Shown here: positions 10,789 to 24,207 of the stretch, one piece after another
How positions within the stretch are numbered: position 1 is the stretch's first letter
Layout of the letters: each line of letters opens with the position of its first letter
NCBI GenBank assembly: GCA_033182465.1
Contig: CP137329.1
Span: 186,001 to 250,000, forward strand
DNA from: Sanghuangporus weigelae
Lineage: Eukaryota > Basidiomycota > Agaricomycetes > Hymenochaetales > Hymenochaetaceae
Direction: 5' to 3'
DNA length: 64,000 bases
Program-made: the position numbers and the translations under genes
The notes under the pieces: generated by a model
Told to the model about the DNA's origin: nothing
The model's database searches: none
What the model saw: only the letters and a program-made list of their open reading frames with translations

Positions 10789-12657
10789 ATGCCCCCGGCA
10801 GCAACGAAGAAGCGCAGACGAAGAGTCCCTCGTCTAACTCTTCTTCCCAAAAAGCGTCAAAAACGTGCCGATGAGTACGACAAAGCTAACGAATCCAACG
10901 ACGGCTGGGGCTGGGATGACGACCGTGTACCTTATCACGAAAGAAGCCGCCCGTCCTGCCTCGCAGACTTCTCCGAGTGGACGAGATATAAGAATTTCGT
11001 CGGTACGTGCCGTTGATCTTCACTATCTCGTTTGATTTATCTATGGGAACCTTTTTACTATCCTTGCTTGTCTGTCTCATTTGACCAGTGAAAGACCAGA
11101 ATGATGAGCCTGTGACGTTCCAAACCGGTGGTTAGTGAGTACTGTTGTTTTTGTAATTTCCAGCTTTCTTCAATTCTAAAATTTCTTACACCGGGTATAT
11201 TGTAAAGTGGCCTAATCGTCCACGAAACTGGGAAGAAACGACCTAAATACTTGCATGAATATTGGGTGGGGCAAATAAAGGAAATCAGATCTAAAGGAAA
11301 AGATCCTAGTGCAGTGCGTAAGCATAATATGCGCACGCAATCCCTCAAATATTACTTTAACCTGCCCACTCATCGTTCTCTGCCATGCATCCAGGTCTGG
11401 ACAAAAGTACAATGGCTTTGGTCAGCTCGGGAGGTCGCAGACGTGACCAAGCGGATGTCGGTCTGCTCTTGTAACCGTCTCGACTTATCCTGACGATCAT
11501 TCACAGAGATATCAAGCCGTTTGGAAAGATGGAGAGGCTCTCATCTCACGAATGGGACTTTGTGCATTCGTCTTGTTTTCAAGGTATATCTACATCTCAG
11601 GTTTACTCCGAGTCGAATACTAATACCAGGATGAATGGAATAGACGTCGCACAAGCAGTGCAATTCGACGAATTCAGTCCCGAGCCACCTCTGATAACAG
11701 ATGAGACGTTTTACGTCCGCTCATCTTTCGACTTCAACGGAAAAAGCATTAAAGTAAACAGTCTCTTCGTCTCTTCGTCTCGAATTCTTACTCACCGCAA
11801 TTACGATACTGCCAATGACACATTTGATCTAAAAGCCAAAAGTCAAGTCAACGTGCCTCTGCGATAACCCGTACAACCCCGACGATTCCTTGTCGATGCA
11901 TTTCTGTCCGCGGAAGAAATGTTATGAGGCGTATCATGCGTCTTGTCTGCGAGACCGCGGATACGTTCAGAAACCTCCTCCCCTTCCTCAATCAAGCGAC
12001 CACAATAATACTGACGAGCCTCACTTACAAACCCAAATCCAAACTCTGCCAAGGACACCAACGAACTCGAGTCACACAAGTCAAGGGAAGCAAACAGGAC
12101 GGAACACCGTAGTCCCTCGATTCCTACAATTCGAATGGACCCTTCCAGGCTCGACACTCCGAGACTCCAAGAAAGCCATCCCGCCTGACCTCCTATCTTT
12201 AATCCCCAGCTCACCAATCTCACCAGTAAACGCTTCCGTCTCACAAACTCCTCCTGTCCCTAAGAAGAAACAAGATCGTCTGACATTCACGCGGTATAAG
12301 TTGATACCAGCTGCTCTTCTTGCGCTAGCTCGATCACCAATGGTTCGTGGAGACACTCTAGAGACGGAGCTGGATGAGGAGCTGGGATGTGTAGCAGGGA
12401 ACGTTGCTTTCGTTACTCGGGCGAGACAGATTGTTGAACGGGTTGTTCTAGGCGGGGAAGCTCTCGGGGAGAAAGGGGAATGGATGAAGGAGCTTGGGTT
12501 GCCTTTGCATGAAAATGGCGGTAATGGCGATGACGAGGGGAATGTGAAGGACGAGAACGTCGAAGACAGCGGGAAACCGAAGTCGGAGGAAGAGATGATG
12601 CGATGGGTCGTCCCGGATAAAGGGTTTCTTTGTCCTAGTTGCGGAGGTGTGATTTGA
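10789..12657 (+). CDS. BAH-PHD chromatin reader-like protein 3
   Basis: Seven exons: 10789-11002, 11089-11134, 11208-11313, 11395-11456, 11507-11583, 11644-11753, 11836-12657; 1437 nt, 478 residues. Most diverged of the three, but exons 2, 4, 5 and 6 have the same lengths (46, 62, 77, 110 nt) as in paralogues 1 and 2. N-terminus strongly basic (K-K-R-R-R-R-V-P-R), BAH-type core with E-Y-W-V-G-Q-I-K-E-I-R, PHD ligands C212, C214, C229, C234, H239, C242, and the final C471/C474 after a 228-residue insert rich in S, T, P and E. The insert retains L-A-R-S-P-M-V-R and a G-N-V-A-F-V-T-R-A-R block shared with the others. Probably nuclear. Confidence 0.88.
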
Positions 12658-12950
12658 CTTTACAGGTCAGCGAATGGTCAGATTTTCTTGGGGAAGACGG
12701 AGGAACGTATCGTATCGGACTGGGACTGGATGGATTGTTCTGAATTGCGATACGGCGTGTTCATGTATTCATATCGAAATGCTCTGACTCTTGCTCTGAA
12801 ATGCTATTGTGTACATGTGCAGATTGCTGCTCGTTCATTCTTATGATATTCATACAGTCGATCTCTTCGATTCTGTCGTCAAACCAATCAGCTTTATATC
12901 AAGAAGCTATTTGAAACGAGAAATGCGCACGTTCATCTCGAGACATTCAT

Positions 12951-13394
12951 TCAATCTTCCAACCACCCTTCGCTCTTCAGCCTTTCAACAACATCCTCCC
13001 AGCTCTCGCCCTTCTCATCACCTTTCTCTTCAGCTCTCTTGACTAGCCTCAAATCCCTGATAAACTCCCCCGTCAACATTCCATACAAATGCGGGTAACT
13101 CTCCCCATTCGACCTGCTCTTCTCCCACTTCACAATCTTCCATGCGCTCAGTCGCCCATAATCCACCTTCAATACTTGTACTCCCTTCTCCAGATCCTCC
13201 TTGGCAGAGTAAAATCGCGTGAGCGTGGAAGGGAGTTGGTGGAGAGTGCTGAGATGCACGAATCCGTCGTCCAAATCCGTTTGAGTCTTTGGGAACTCCC
13301 AGGAGGAGGGGATGGGGATCGGTGTGCCGGTGTAAGGAGAGGAGTTCGGGAGGATTTTGTAGATGTACATGGGCAATTGAGAGAGTGCGGACAT
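12951..13394 (-). CDS. DUF952 family protein
   Basis: Single-exon gene, 147 residues starting M-S-A-L-S-Q-L. It shows the DUF952 hallmark D-D-G-F-V-H-L-S-T near residues 41-49, and W-K-I-V-K-W plus Y-P-H-L-Y-G-M-L downstream. These small cytosolic proteins are found in bacteria and fungi; their biochemical role is not established. The upstream in-frame extension to 13517 would overlap the divergent NOSIP start, so the internal methionine at 13394 is preferred. It shares a 111-bp gap with NOSIP. Confidence 0.87.
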   Translation of the reverse strand: MSALSQLPMYIYKILPNSSPYTGTPIPIPSSWEFPKTQTDLDDGFVHLSTLHQLPSTLTRFYSAKEDLEKGVQVLKVDYGRLSAWKIVKWEKSRSNGESYPHLYGMLTGEFIRDLRLVKRAEEKGDEKGESWEDVVERLKSEGWLED

Positions 13395-13505
13395 TGTAGC
13401 TAGTGGTTTGTGTATTATACGGTATTTCGCGACTTTTATGAGATGACGGTATGAGGTAAAGATCATGCATGCACGACGCGACTTGGCTCTTGACCTGGAT
13501 TCGCC
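13395..13505. promoter_or_regulatory. Divergent promoter between DUF952 gene and NOSIP homologue
   Basis: Only 111 bp separate the two start codons, so both genes must use overlapping control sequence. No clear TATA box was seen. Confidence 0.6.
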
Positions 13506-15028
13506 ATGACGAAACACAGCAAGAACAACACCGCGTCCTCGATATTCTCATACCATGAATACAAGAGACTGGAGTATGGCACTAAACGAGTTCGTCTATA
13601 TCTATCAATGTACTCGCTCGTAATAACAAGAACTGGCCGGGTAACAGCAACGACTCGGAAACGAGTCCATGCGTCCCTTCGATGCTTGTGCACTCTGTCT
13701 TCAGAAAGCTCGAGAGGCGGTAGCATGTAGCGAGGGGCACCTATTCTGCAAGGAATGTATTTATACAGACCTCCGTTCGTCCTACCTTCTCTGCTAATGC
13801 CATCTAATGCGCACGACTAACACACATTACCTCGGCACGACTCTATTTCGTACTATATGGATGTCTGATTGACTGCAGTAACACAAAAGAAAGACATTAA
13901 GCGCCAAAAAGCCCGTCTCGAAGCTCTGAAGAAAGAAGCGGAAGAGGAGAGAGCGCGTGCGAGGGCTGAAGCTCGCGCGCGAGTATTGAAGGACTTTGAG
14001 CGCGGGCAGCTTGGTCTTGGGCTGGGGATTGGGAATGCTGCAGCAGGCGCGGGTACTCTCAATGGTAAGGAGAAAGAGACAAGCAAAGAAAAGGAGAAGG
14101 AAAAAGAAAAAGCGAATGGGAAACCGGAAGGGAACTCAAAAGACTCGTCCGAGCGTATGCTCCCTTCCTTCTTCCCACCCACTTCTCACCTAACAATTAC
14201 CCTCCTGATACAGCACGAGGAACAAAGCGCAAACTCTCCCTGACCACCCTGACCTCTCCAGAGCACCTTGAATCCCTCCTCAGTGCAGCCGAAGTCGAAG
14301 CCCTCGCTCGCATCAAGCACGAACAAGCCGAATCCCTCAAGGCCAAGCTCCCCGATTTCTGGCTGCCCTCGCTCACGCCGACGTATACCGGTGGACCGGG
14401 CTCGATACCTCAGGACTTGAAAGACGTCAGAGTCGTTACGAACTGTAGAGCTGGACGGGAGGCACATGAGATTTCGTATGTCGTTTTCCTTCTTCGATTT
14501 TCTTATACTTATGTTCTCTGCCCACAACTGACTTGATGACCTTTTCGACTCCATTGGCGCACTAAGATTGAAGTCTCTCGTCCCTGTGACGTTCGCATAC
14601 CCAAAAGACCTCCCACCAGACGTGAAGAACCCGGCCGACAGACGAGACGCAATCTGTCCGTCCTGCAAAAAGAGCTTCTCAAACAACACAATCACGTTCC
14701 GTACGTCTTCCCATCTCGATCTCATCCGTGCGCACAGCGTCTAACTCCTAACAAATACTTTCATCTCACTTCACCCGCTCTTGGTCTCGTCACGACAACG
14801 AATAATACCATTGGGTCATATTGATGCACGATCACAGTCATGACCTCATGCTCACACGTCGTCTGCAAAACCTGCACCGACACGCTCGTCCTCCCGTCTT
14901 CGCAATGCGTCGTCTGCGACTCGCCAGCACCAAAGGACAAAATCGTCGAGCTCAAACGAGAAGGTACTGGCTACGCCGGCGGAGGGCTCGCCGAGACTTC
15001 AAAATCCGGTATTGCTTTCCAAGGGTAG
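13506..15028 (+). CDS. NOSIP-like RING/U-box E3 ubiquitin ligase
   Basis: Six exons: 13506-13589, 13648-13774, 13879-14154, 14214-14475, 14567-14700, 14838-15028; 1074 nt, 357 residues. The N-terminus M-T-K-H-S-K-N-N-T-A and Y-G-T-K-R-Q-R-L-G are diagnostic of nitric-oxide-synthase-interacting protein, which in fungi is a conserved nuclear ubiquitin ligase linked to spliceosomes. A first zinc-ligand set C-A-L-C ... G-H-L-F-C-K-E-C lies at about 40-65, and a second C-P-S-C ... C-S-H-V-V-C-K-T-C ... C-V-V-C at about 275-325, as in the family. Between them is a basic coiled coil (about 75-150) rich in K, E, R and A. The C-terminal F-Q-G ending is also typical. Confidence 0.92.
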
Positions 15029-15317
15029 AAGTACACTCACTCGCATACACATTGTACAGTACATCTCGTTTTCAATGCAGTTGCACCGCCTAGACTTGCA
15101 ACCTCAATTCCGTGAGTAGAATACCTTCTTGACCAAGTAAGCAACGCGAAGATCATGTTAAGCCCCCAAAAGTTACAGTAAACATGACTTCTTTTCAGAA
15201 CGAAAGTTAATTCAATTATCATAACCATCAACTACAATAAAAATGAGCAGAGCAAGAAAAGAAGGTTATACATCATTTCCCTCCTCTTTACCGCCCTACA
15301 AAATTGGGGCTCCAGAA
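15029..15317. other. Intergenic, NOSIP 3' flank
   Basis: Short non-coding stretch between NOSIP and tRNA-Gln. Nothing recognised. Confidence 0.5.
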
Positions 15318-15401
15318 AGGCAATACCAGGGTTCGAACCTGGGTTCCAGGAAATTCGATTCTAGTCAAAATCCTGAGTGATGACCACTACACTATATTGC
15401 C
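15318..15401 (-). tRNA. tRNA-Gln (anticodon TTG) with 12-nt intron
   Basis: On the minus strand the sequence folds as a full cloverleaf. The acceptor GGCAATA pairs with TATTGCC (discriminator T), the D arm is GTGTAGTGGTCATCAC, the anticodon stem CAGGA/TCCTG, and the T stem CCAGG/CCTGG around TTCGAAC. Between the anticodon stem halves lie 19 nt; removing a 12-nt intron next to the anticodon leaves the 7-nt loop TTTTGA+N with anticodon TTG. All stems are perfectly paired by eye, so the gene looks functional. Confidence 0.88.
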
Positions 15402-15802
15402 TCGGCACATCTAGCCTATTTAAAATATTCTATGTGCTGCTAAGTCTTAGATTCGAACATTCTTTACTTTGCGGAAAGAATGTAGAATGTACGTGTTCTG
15501 AAATATAGAGAGGTAAAACTTTCATGTGTCAAACACCGTTCAATGCAAAATCTAACGAAGGATGAAAAGGAGAGTTCTCGATTCGATTGAATACGCGACG
15601 TATACAAGACGAAAAACAGTTGATTGTTCGACAAGCAGTGTGTAGTGGTATATACATGAGCTTCTGTAATATTAAAAAAAGGTTTGATGCGAAGCGGAAG
15701 TGCTTTAGAAAATGTCTATATAACGTTGACAAAAGAGAACAGAGTGTCATTTTATTGTTCGCTGGTTCGTTGGTTCGTGAAATGCAAAATATTCCCTTCG
15801 TT
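15402..15802. other. Spacer between tRNA-Gln and thaumatin-like gene C
   Basis: Non-coding 400 bp, partly duplicated at about 17590-17772. The repeated GTTCGTTGGTTCGTGAAA motif just beyond the stop codon of gene C is conserved in the other copy. Confidence 0.55.
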
Positions 15803-16978
15803 TCAAGGGCAGAACGTAAGAGTATAATCCGCGGCTAAGCCCGAATCACACGTCCACAACGCGGTACCGCTGCTCTCGTCGTATGCATACACGTACGAGT
15901 TAGGGCACCTGCTCTTGAAGTAATCGTAGTACTGGACGCCTGAAGGTGGGCACGTCTCTGGCGTGTTGTACTGGCCCGAGCAGCAATTGGGCGAATTCGC
16001 TGTTTATAAGCAAAACGTGATGAGCGATGCTGCGCTGATAAAGAAAGAGAATTCTGCGGACCTTGATTGCCGTCGAGGTTTGCGTAGCACGCGCTCTTGC
16101 ATCCGACTGGCTCTCCGTCAGCGTTGTTCGGTCCTATGAGCTCAGCAGGGCCTGTTTAACCACATTCATGATCAACGTGAGAGAATCAATATTTAGAAAA
16201 TGGAAAAACGTACAGTCAGGATTGAGGTCCGCCAGGCAGTCAGCAACGGGGCATCCAACGTTGTTAGTGATACTCATTGGCAGGTCGTACCCGTCGACGA
16301 GCGAGACTAATGATATCATAAGAAAATCAGTGGCTAATCCTCATGTAGAGAGGAAATATGTCTTACCGTCGTACCAATCCTGATTCCCATCAGCAGACAG
16401 AGTCCACTCCGCAACAGAAGCTGGCGGGACGCCCTACGAAATCATGACGCTTAATAGAACCCCAAATGCATAAGGAAGATTACGATTACAGTTCCAGTGT
16501 TCGCGTCGCATTCAAGGCCACCATTGCATCCACCGACAGCACACGAGTTTGGACCAGGATTAACGCCGAAATCGCAGTCCCTGCGACCCCAAATGCGCCC
16601 TGCCTTCCAGTCGTCGGGAACAGTGAAACTGACGGACTGGGATGCAGCCTGCTCCCATCTACCAGTACCGAGGTTAATAAGATCAAAGGGGAGGGCAGTG
16701 AACGGTTGGTACTGCTTACCCTGTAGGTTGATCGGGAACGGCGGTGCCAACGTTCAAATCCGTATATATCTACACGAGTAAGACCAGTGCTACCCGGGAG
16801 AGAGAAGGGCTACCTACAGCAGGCCTACATGAACAAAGTTAGTCTACCGAAGGTTACGGAACACCAAGACAAGGATGGAGGCATACCAGATAGTGAAGGC
16901 ACAGTTATTCACAACCGTGAAGGTTCTAGCAGACGATCCGATGACGACAGCAAGAATGGTGAGAGAAGCAGCGAGCAT
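15803..16978 (-). CDS. Thaumatin-like protein C, secreted
   Basis: Eight minus-strand exons: 16978-16887, 16824-16818, 16769-16720, 16658-16490, 16433-16367, 16306-16214, 16151-16062, 15999-15803; 765 nt, 254 residues. Exon lengths after exon 1 equal those of gene B exactly (7, 50, 169, 67, 93, 90, 197). Signal peptide about 1-17 (ends G-S-S-A), then R-T-F-T-V-V-N-N-C. The 7-nt microexon is GCCTGCT and yields W-P-A-I-Y-T. The C-terminus is identical in pattern to gene B (D-Y-T-L-T-F-C-P). A TATA box GGTATAAAAG is at 17051-17060, 73 bp upstream of the start. Likely extracellular and glucan-directed, as for the family. Confidence 0.93.
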
Positions 16979-17050
16979 TTCGAATTCAGACAGAAGAGCA
17001 AGTTTCGAGCTTGTTTTCTCGATAGAGACCCAATATGAAATTCCGCTTTT

Positions 17051-17060
17051 CTTTTATACC
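17051..17060 (-). promoter_or_regulatory. TATA box of thaumatin-like gene C
   Basis: GGTATAAAAG on the minus strand, about 75 bp upstream of the start codon. The same motif stands at the same distance upstream of paralogue D. Confidence 0.6.
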
Positions 17061-17417
17061 TTTCCGTCCCTCCCCTCCTCTCCCCCCTCCGCAGACATAC
17101 CGCCTCATTGCGCGCGGCACCCGACAATAAGTTCAATCCCTTGTTTCCAAGGGCTTAGAAACTAAGACGAAATCACTCTTGGGACCATGTGCATTATCGT
17201 CAGGTGGGCTATGCGAAAAACATATTTCTCAGACCTGACACGTATAATCCAGAGAGCCGAGCGCGTTCCGCAATTGAAATATCATGAGAAAACCGTCATA
17301 GGTCATATCACGAGCGCCAGAACATATTCAATATTCGAAAACTCAAGGAAGTTAGGAGGTAGATGGTTACGCGGATCAACAAATTCAATATTAGGTTTCA
17401 GTCAGAAAGCTGACTAA

Positions 17418-17442
17418 TAGTCAAAATCTTGAGTGATTGACC
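17418..17442 (-). pseudogene. Relic of a duplicated tRNA-Gln
   Basis: Twenty-five bases match the D-arm/anticodon half of the tRNA-Gln at 15318-15401 with few differences. The acceptor and T arms are gone. It sits in the same place relative to gene D as the intact tRNA does to gene C, so it is the decayed copy from the tandem duplication. Confidence 0.7.
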
Positions 17443-17772
17443 CCGTCACGTCTCTATATAGAATGCATCGCAACGAATCAGATCTTTTATCTTTGTTTCT
17501 TGACTTTGAGTGCTTTGCAGGCATCGGGTGCCGTCCCGGGCAATTCTTGCGAAGCATAGGAACAAGAGTCCAGGGGGACGCGAGGGACCAAAAGTACTTG
17601 ATTGATTGTTCAACAAGCGGTTTGTAGCGAGATATACATGAAATGTTGTCAAGAAATCGCGTTTCGAAGCGAAAGTGAATCTGACAGCGACTATATAGAG
17701 TTTGCATAAGTGGGAGAATAGTATTTTATCGTTCATTCGTTCGTTCGTGAAAAGTAAAACATTCCCTTCGCT

Positions 17773-18964
17773 TCAAGGGCAGAACGTAAGAGTATAATCC
17801 GCGGCTAAGCCCGAATCACACGTCCACAACGCGGTACCGCTGCTCTCGTCGTATGCATACACGTACGAGTTAGGGCACCGGCTCTTGAAGTAGTCGTAGT
17901 ACTGGACACCTGAAGGTGGGCACGTCTCTGGTGTATTGTACTGACCCGAGCAGCAGTTGGGCGAATTAGCTATTTAATAATTTATAAAAAAGCTTTATGT
18001 GAGTGATGATGCGCTAATAAGGAAGGAGAGTTCTACGGACCCTGGTTACCGTCGAGGTTTGCGAAGCAGGCACTCCTGCACCCGTCTGGCCAGCCTTCGG
18101 AGTTGTACGGTCCTCTAAGCTCAGCAGGGCCTATTAAACCGCATGCACGCTCAGCATTGAAGAATTAAAGTCTCTTTGAAATATTGAAACGTACAGTCAG
18201 GACCGAGATCCACGGGACAGTCAGCGACAGGGCATCCAACATTGTTGGAGATCCTCATTGGCAGGTCGTACCCGTCGACGAGCGAAACTAATTATATCAT
18301 AAGAAAATCAGTGGCAAATCCTTATGTCGTGAAGAAACATGTCCTACCATCGTACCAATCCTGATTCCCATCAGCAGACAGAGTCCATTCTGCAACAGAG
18401 GCCGGCGGGACGCCCTACGAAACCATGACGATCAGTAAAAACCCAAATACATAAAGAAGATCACGATTACAGTTCCAGTGTGCGCATCGCATACGAGACC
18501 ACCGTTGCATCCGCCGACAACACACGAGTTCGGACCGGGATTGACGCTGAAGTCGCAGTCCCTGCGACCCCAAATACGCCCTGCCCTCCAGTTGTCCGGG
18601 ACGTAGAAGCTGACAGATTGATATGCGCCCTGTTCCCAGCTACCAGTACCGAGATTGATAAGGTTAGGAGGGAAGAAGATGATTAACGTCACTTACCCTG
18701 TGGTATGATCGGGGACGGCGCTGCCAACGTTCAAGTCCGTAAAGATCTACATGAATGAGATTGGGGCTCCTATGAGAGAGTAAAGGCACCTACAGCAGGC
18801 CTACATGAACAAAGTCAGAATGTCGAAGGTTATAGAGAGAAAGGGAACAACAAGAAGGGGATGGCGACATACCAGATGGTAAAGGGGCAATTATTATAAA
18901 CCGTGAAAGTTCTCGCTGACGCACCGATGGCGACAGAAAGAAGCGTGAAGGAAGCAGCGAGCAT
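17773..18964 (-). CDS. Thaumatin-like protein D, secreted
   Basis: Eight minus-strand exons: 18964-18873, 18800-18794, 18746-18697, 18639-18471, 18414-18348, 18287-18195, 18130-18041, 17969-17773; 765 nt, 254 residues. Signal peptide about 1-17 (ends G-A-S-A), mature start R-T-F-T-V-Y-N-N-C. The microexon GCCTGCT again codes the middle of W-P-A-I-F-T. Exon sizes are identical to gene C. All introns are GT-AG. Same C-terminal pattern D-Y-T-L-T-F-C-P. TATA box at 19038-19046. The gene looks intact. Confidence 0.93.
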
Positions 18965-19037
18965 TTCGAATTCAATCAAAAGAGCAAGTTTTCGAGTTCG
19001 TTTTCTGGATACAACCTCGATATGAAATTCCCCCTTT

Positions 19038-19046
19038 CTTTTATAC
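19038..19046 (-). promoter_or_regulatory. TATA box of thaumatin-like gene D
   Basis: GTATAAAAG on the minus strand, about 75 bp upstream of the start codon, matching gene C. Confidence 0.6.
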
Positions 19047-19325
19047 TCTCCTATACATCCCTCCGCGAAGTATATGGAACGGCTCCCGAGTCCAAGGCAA
19101 ATCTCTTCTATCGAAAGGTGCGAAGGCTGAGGCGAACATGAAATATTAGGACCACGCGGATTCCCGTCAGGTGCGTGGTGCGAAGAACATATTTCTCGGA
19201 CCTGACACGTATAATAGCAAGACAAAGAAAATGAGCGAGGGAGAAAGACCGTTCTCGAATTAAGAGACCATACGCGAGGACCGTACAGGTAGCATCACGA
19301 GCGCTAGCACATAGTCAATATTCCA

Positions 19326-20805
19326 GAACGCGGATCAAAGCTTTGAATATAGGAAATAGAGAATAAGGATATGATAGACACGGAGGTCGGATAAGCATGA
19401 CGGGCCGAACAGGTCGCATATGTGCCCTAAAGTCCCGTTTCGTTAGATGAGTACGAGAGAATACCGACAGCCTAGCAAATTTGGGTATTCTCGTACTCAC
19501 AGATCATAAATCCATGACTTGATAATAGGATATTATTCAATGCCGAACCATAAAAAACATTCCGGCGCAGACATGTTTGTCGATCGGATCACCGAAACAT
19601 ATTGTACGACGATTTGCGTTTAAGGCACAGAAGCCAACAGAAACATAAGGTACCCATGTGCTAAATGTGCAGTCACCAGCTGGGCAGTCAGGACAGTAAT
19701 AGAAACAAAGGCACTAAAAACACATGCATGGACTCTTGGTCGTCACATCGGCATACACTGCATTGGTGACCCTGACCGAAGTATTGCCAGCGGAAGCATG
19801 ACAAAGGTCGTTTGGCAAGACCAGATTAATGAGAGCGAAGGAGATTGAGACGAGGTAGAGTTGACGACAGCACTATCATTGTCCAAGCGCTCGTATCAAG
19901 AGACCAGAATGTAGATCCGGAAATTAAGACAGGGCTAGAGGTCCCACTGTCGTTGAAGATGTTTCAGGGGATGTCGACGCACATCAATGATCAAAATTAT
20001 TGAAGCTCTGCAACACAACAACAGACGACGCCCAGTCATGAATTTAATTGTCCGAAACACAAAGCGAGAACGCACACCTGATACCACCTCATGATCTCCA
20101 CGTCCACCATCAAAGAAAAAATATTTGAATGTCTTATGGTCAAGCAATAAAGTATCGGAGGACAGAGCACGAAACACCGGAGACGCGTCTACGCCTGTCG
20201 ACGCATGCCAGGAATCGGCTAAAGCACACCAACGTGCAGAGCCATGGACGCTATGCAAGACGGTGATAGGGGCATTCTAATCTTAAAGAAATACCACATG
20301 CTGTATTCTGGGCGAGTCAGGGTTGCATATTTAAGAGAAAAAAAACAATTAGCCGGTTTTCATGATTAGAATATTTATTTCCTGAAGTGCGAAGTGAGGA
20401 ACTCACCACAGACCCACGAATGTTCGGGAAGTTAGGACTTGAATCTGATGAGATGGAAAATACAGAGTACGTTGGAAGAATCGGGTATCTTCGGATGAGC
20501 CTCTAATGGTCGGTCACACGTCGGACGGACAAACACGAAGGATTGATGACATAGTACACATTTGTCGTTGGAAATCGTACAGAAAGCAAATCTAAAAGCA
20601 AGAAGTGAAAGGAGTCCATATGTCGCATTCTATACGAGAGATGATGGCGACTCGGTGTCAACGGAAGGATGTACCACATAATACACTCGCGCGTTTGGAT
20701 CATCCAGTATTCTCCCACTCTCATCCATGGATGTCGGAAGAGACTGCTGTACGTCACCCCTCATCTGTAAAATGAAGTTATCCTGAATGATAAGAGGATG
20801 CGGCC
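19326..20805. other. Gene-free interval before MCM6
   Basis: About 1.5 kb. Frames at 19935-20258 and 20503-20757 (minus) show no family resemblance and no splice continuity. A perfect 13-base inverted pair (GAGTACGAGAATA) is present near 19449-19500. No RNA gene seen. Confidence 0.5.
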
Positions 20806-23935
<3,130 letters not shown>

Positions 23936-24207
23936 GGCGTTTCGGTTGGATCAAATAAGTTCGTTGTCAATGAAATTGAAGAAGGGCTTCTGCGCGGGTG
24001 TGGCCTTGAGGCGGATGGGGTAGAAGAAAGAGAGAGGCGACGCGCCGTGTCAAATTGGGACTTGGACGCGAAGAAGCCTGCCCTCAAGCGCTGAAGTAAG
24101 CCTGTGATCGAAGTCACGCATTTGCCCCGATCCGGCGGCAACAGCCACAACCGAACGAACGTGAAGTCGCGTCTGTCACGCTCACTTCTCTTTTACAGCT
24201 CTCCGCC
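23936..24207. promoter_or_regulatory. Divergent MCM6/MIS12 promoter with two ACGCG cores
   Basis: The 272-bp gap contains ACGCG at 24040-24044 and 24066-24070. ACGCG is the core of the MBF (MCB) site that drives G1/S transcription in fungi and is typical upstream of MCM genes. Binding is inferred. Confidence 0.5.

Larger units (their letters stand above)
15318..17346. repeat. Tandem duplication unit 2 (left copy)
   Basis: Region of tRNA-Gln plus thaumatin-like gene C and its upstream flank. It repeats at about 17418-19325 in the same orientation, period about 1.98 kb (start codons at 16978 and 18964). Shared upstream text includes a run of ACATATTTCTC followed by GACCTGACACGTATAAT. Confidence 0.82.
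17418..19325. repeat. Tandem duplication unit 2 (right copy)
   Basis: Partner of 15318-17346. Holds the tRNA relic, thaumatin-like gene D and its upstream flank. Confidence 0.8.

Noticed and set aside
19449-19500. Short inverted repeat GAGTACGAGAATA
   Set aside because: Only 13 bp arms; no element structure around it.
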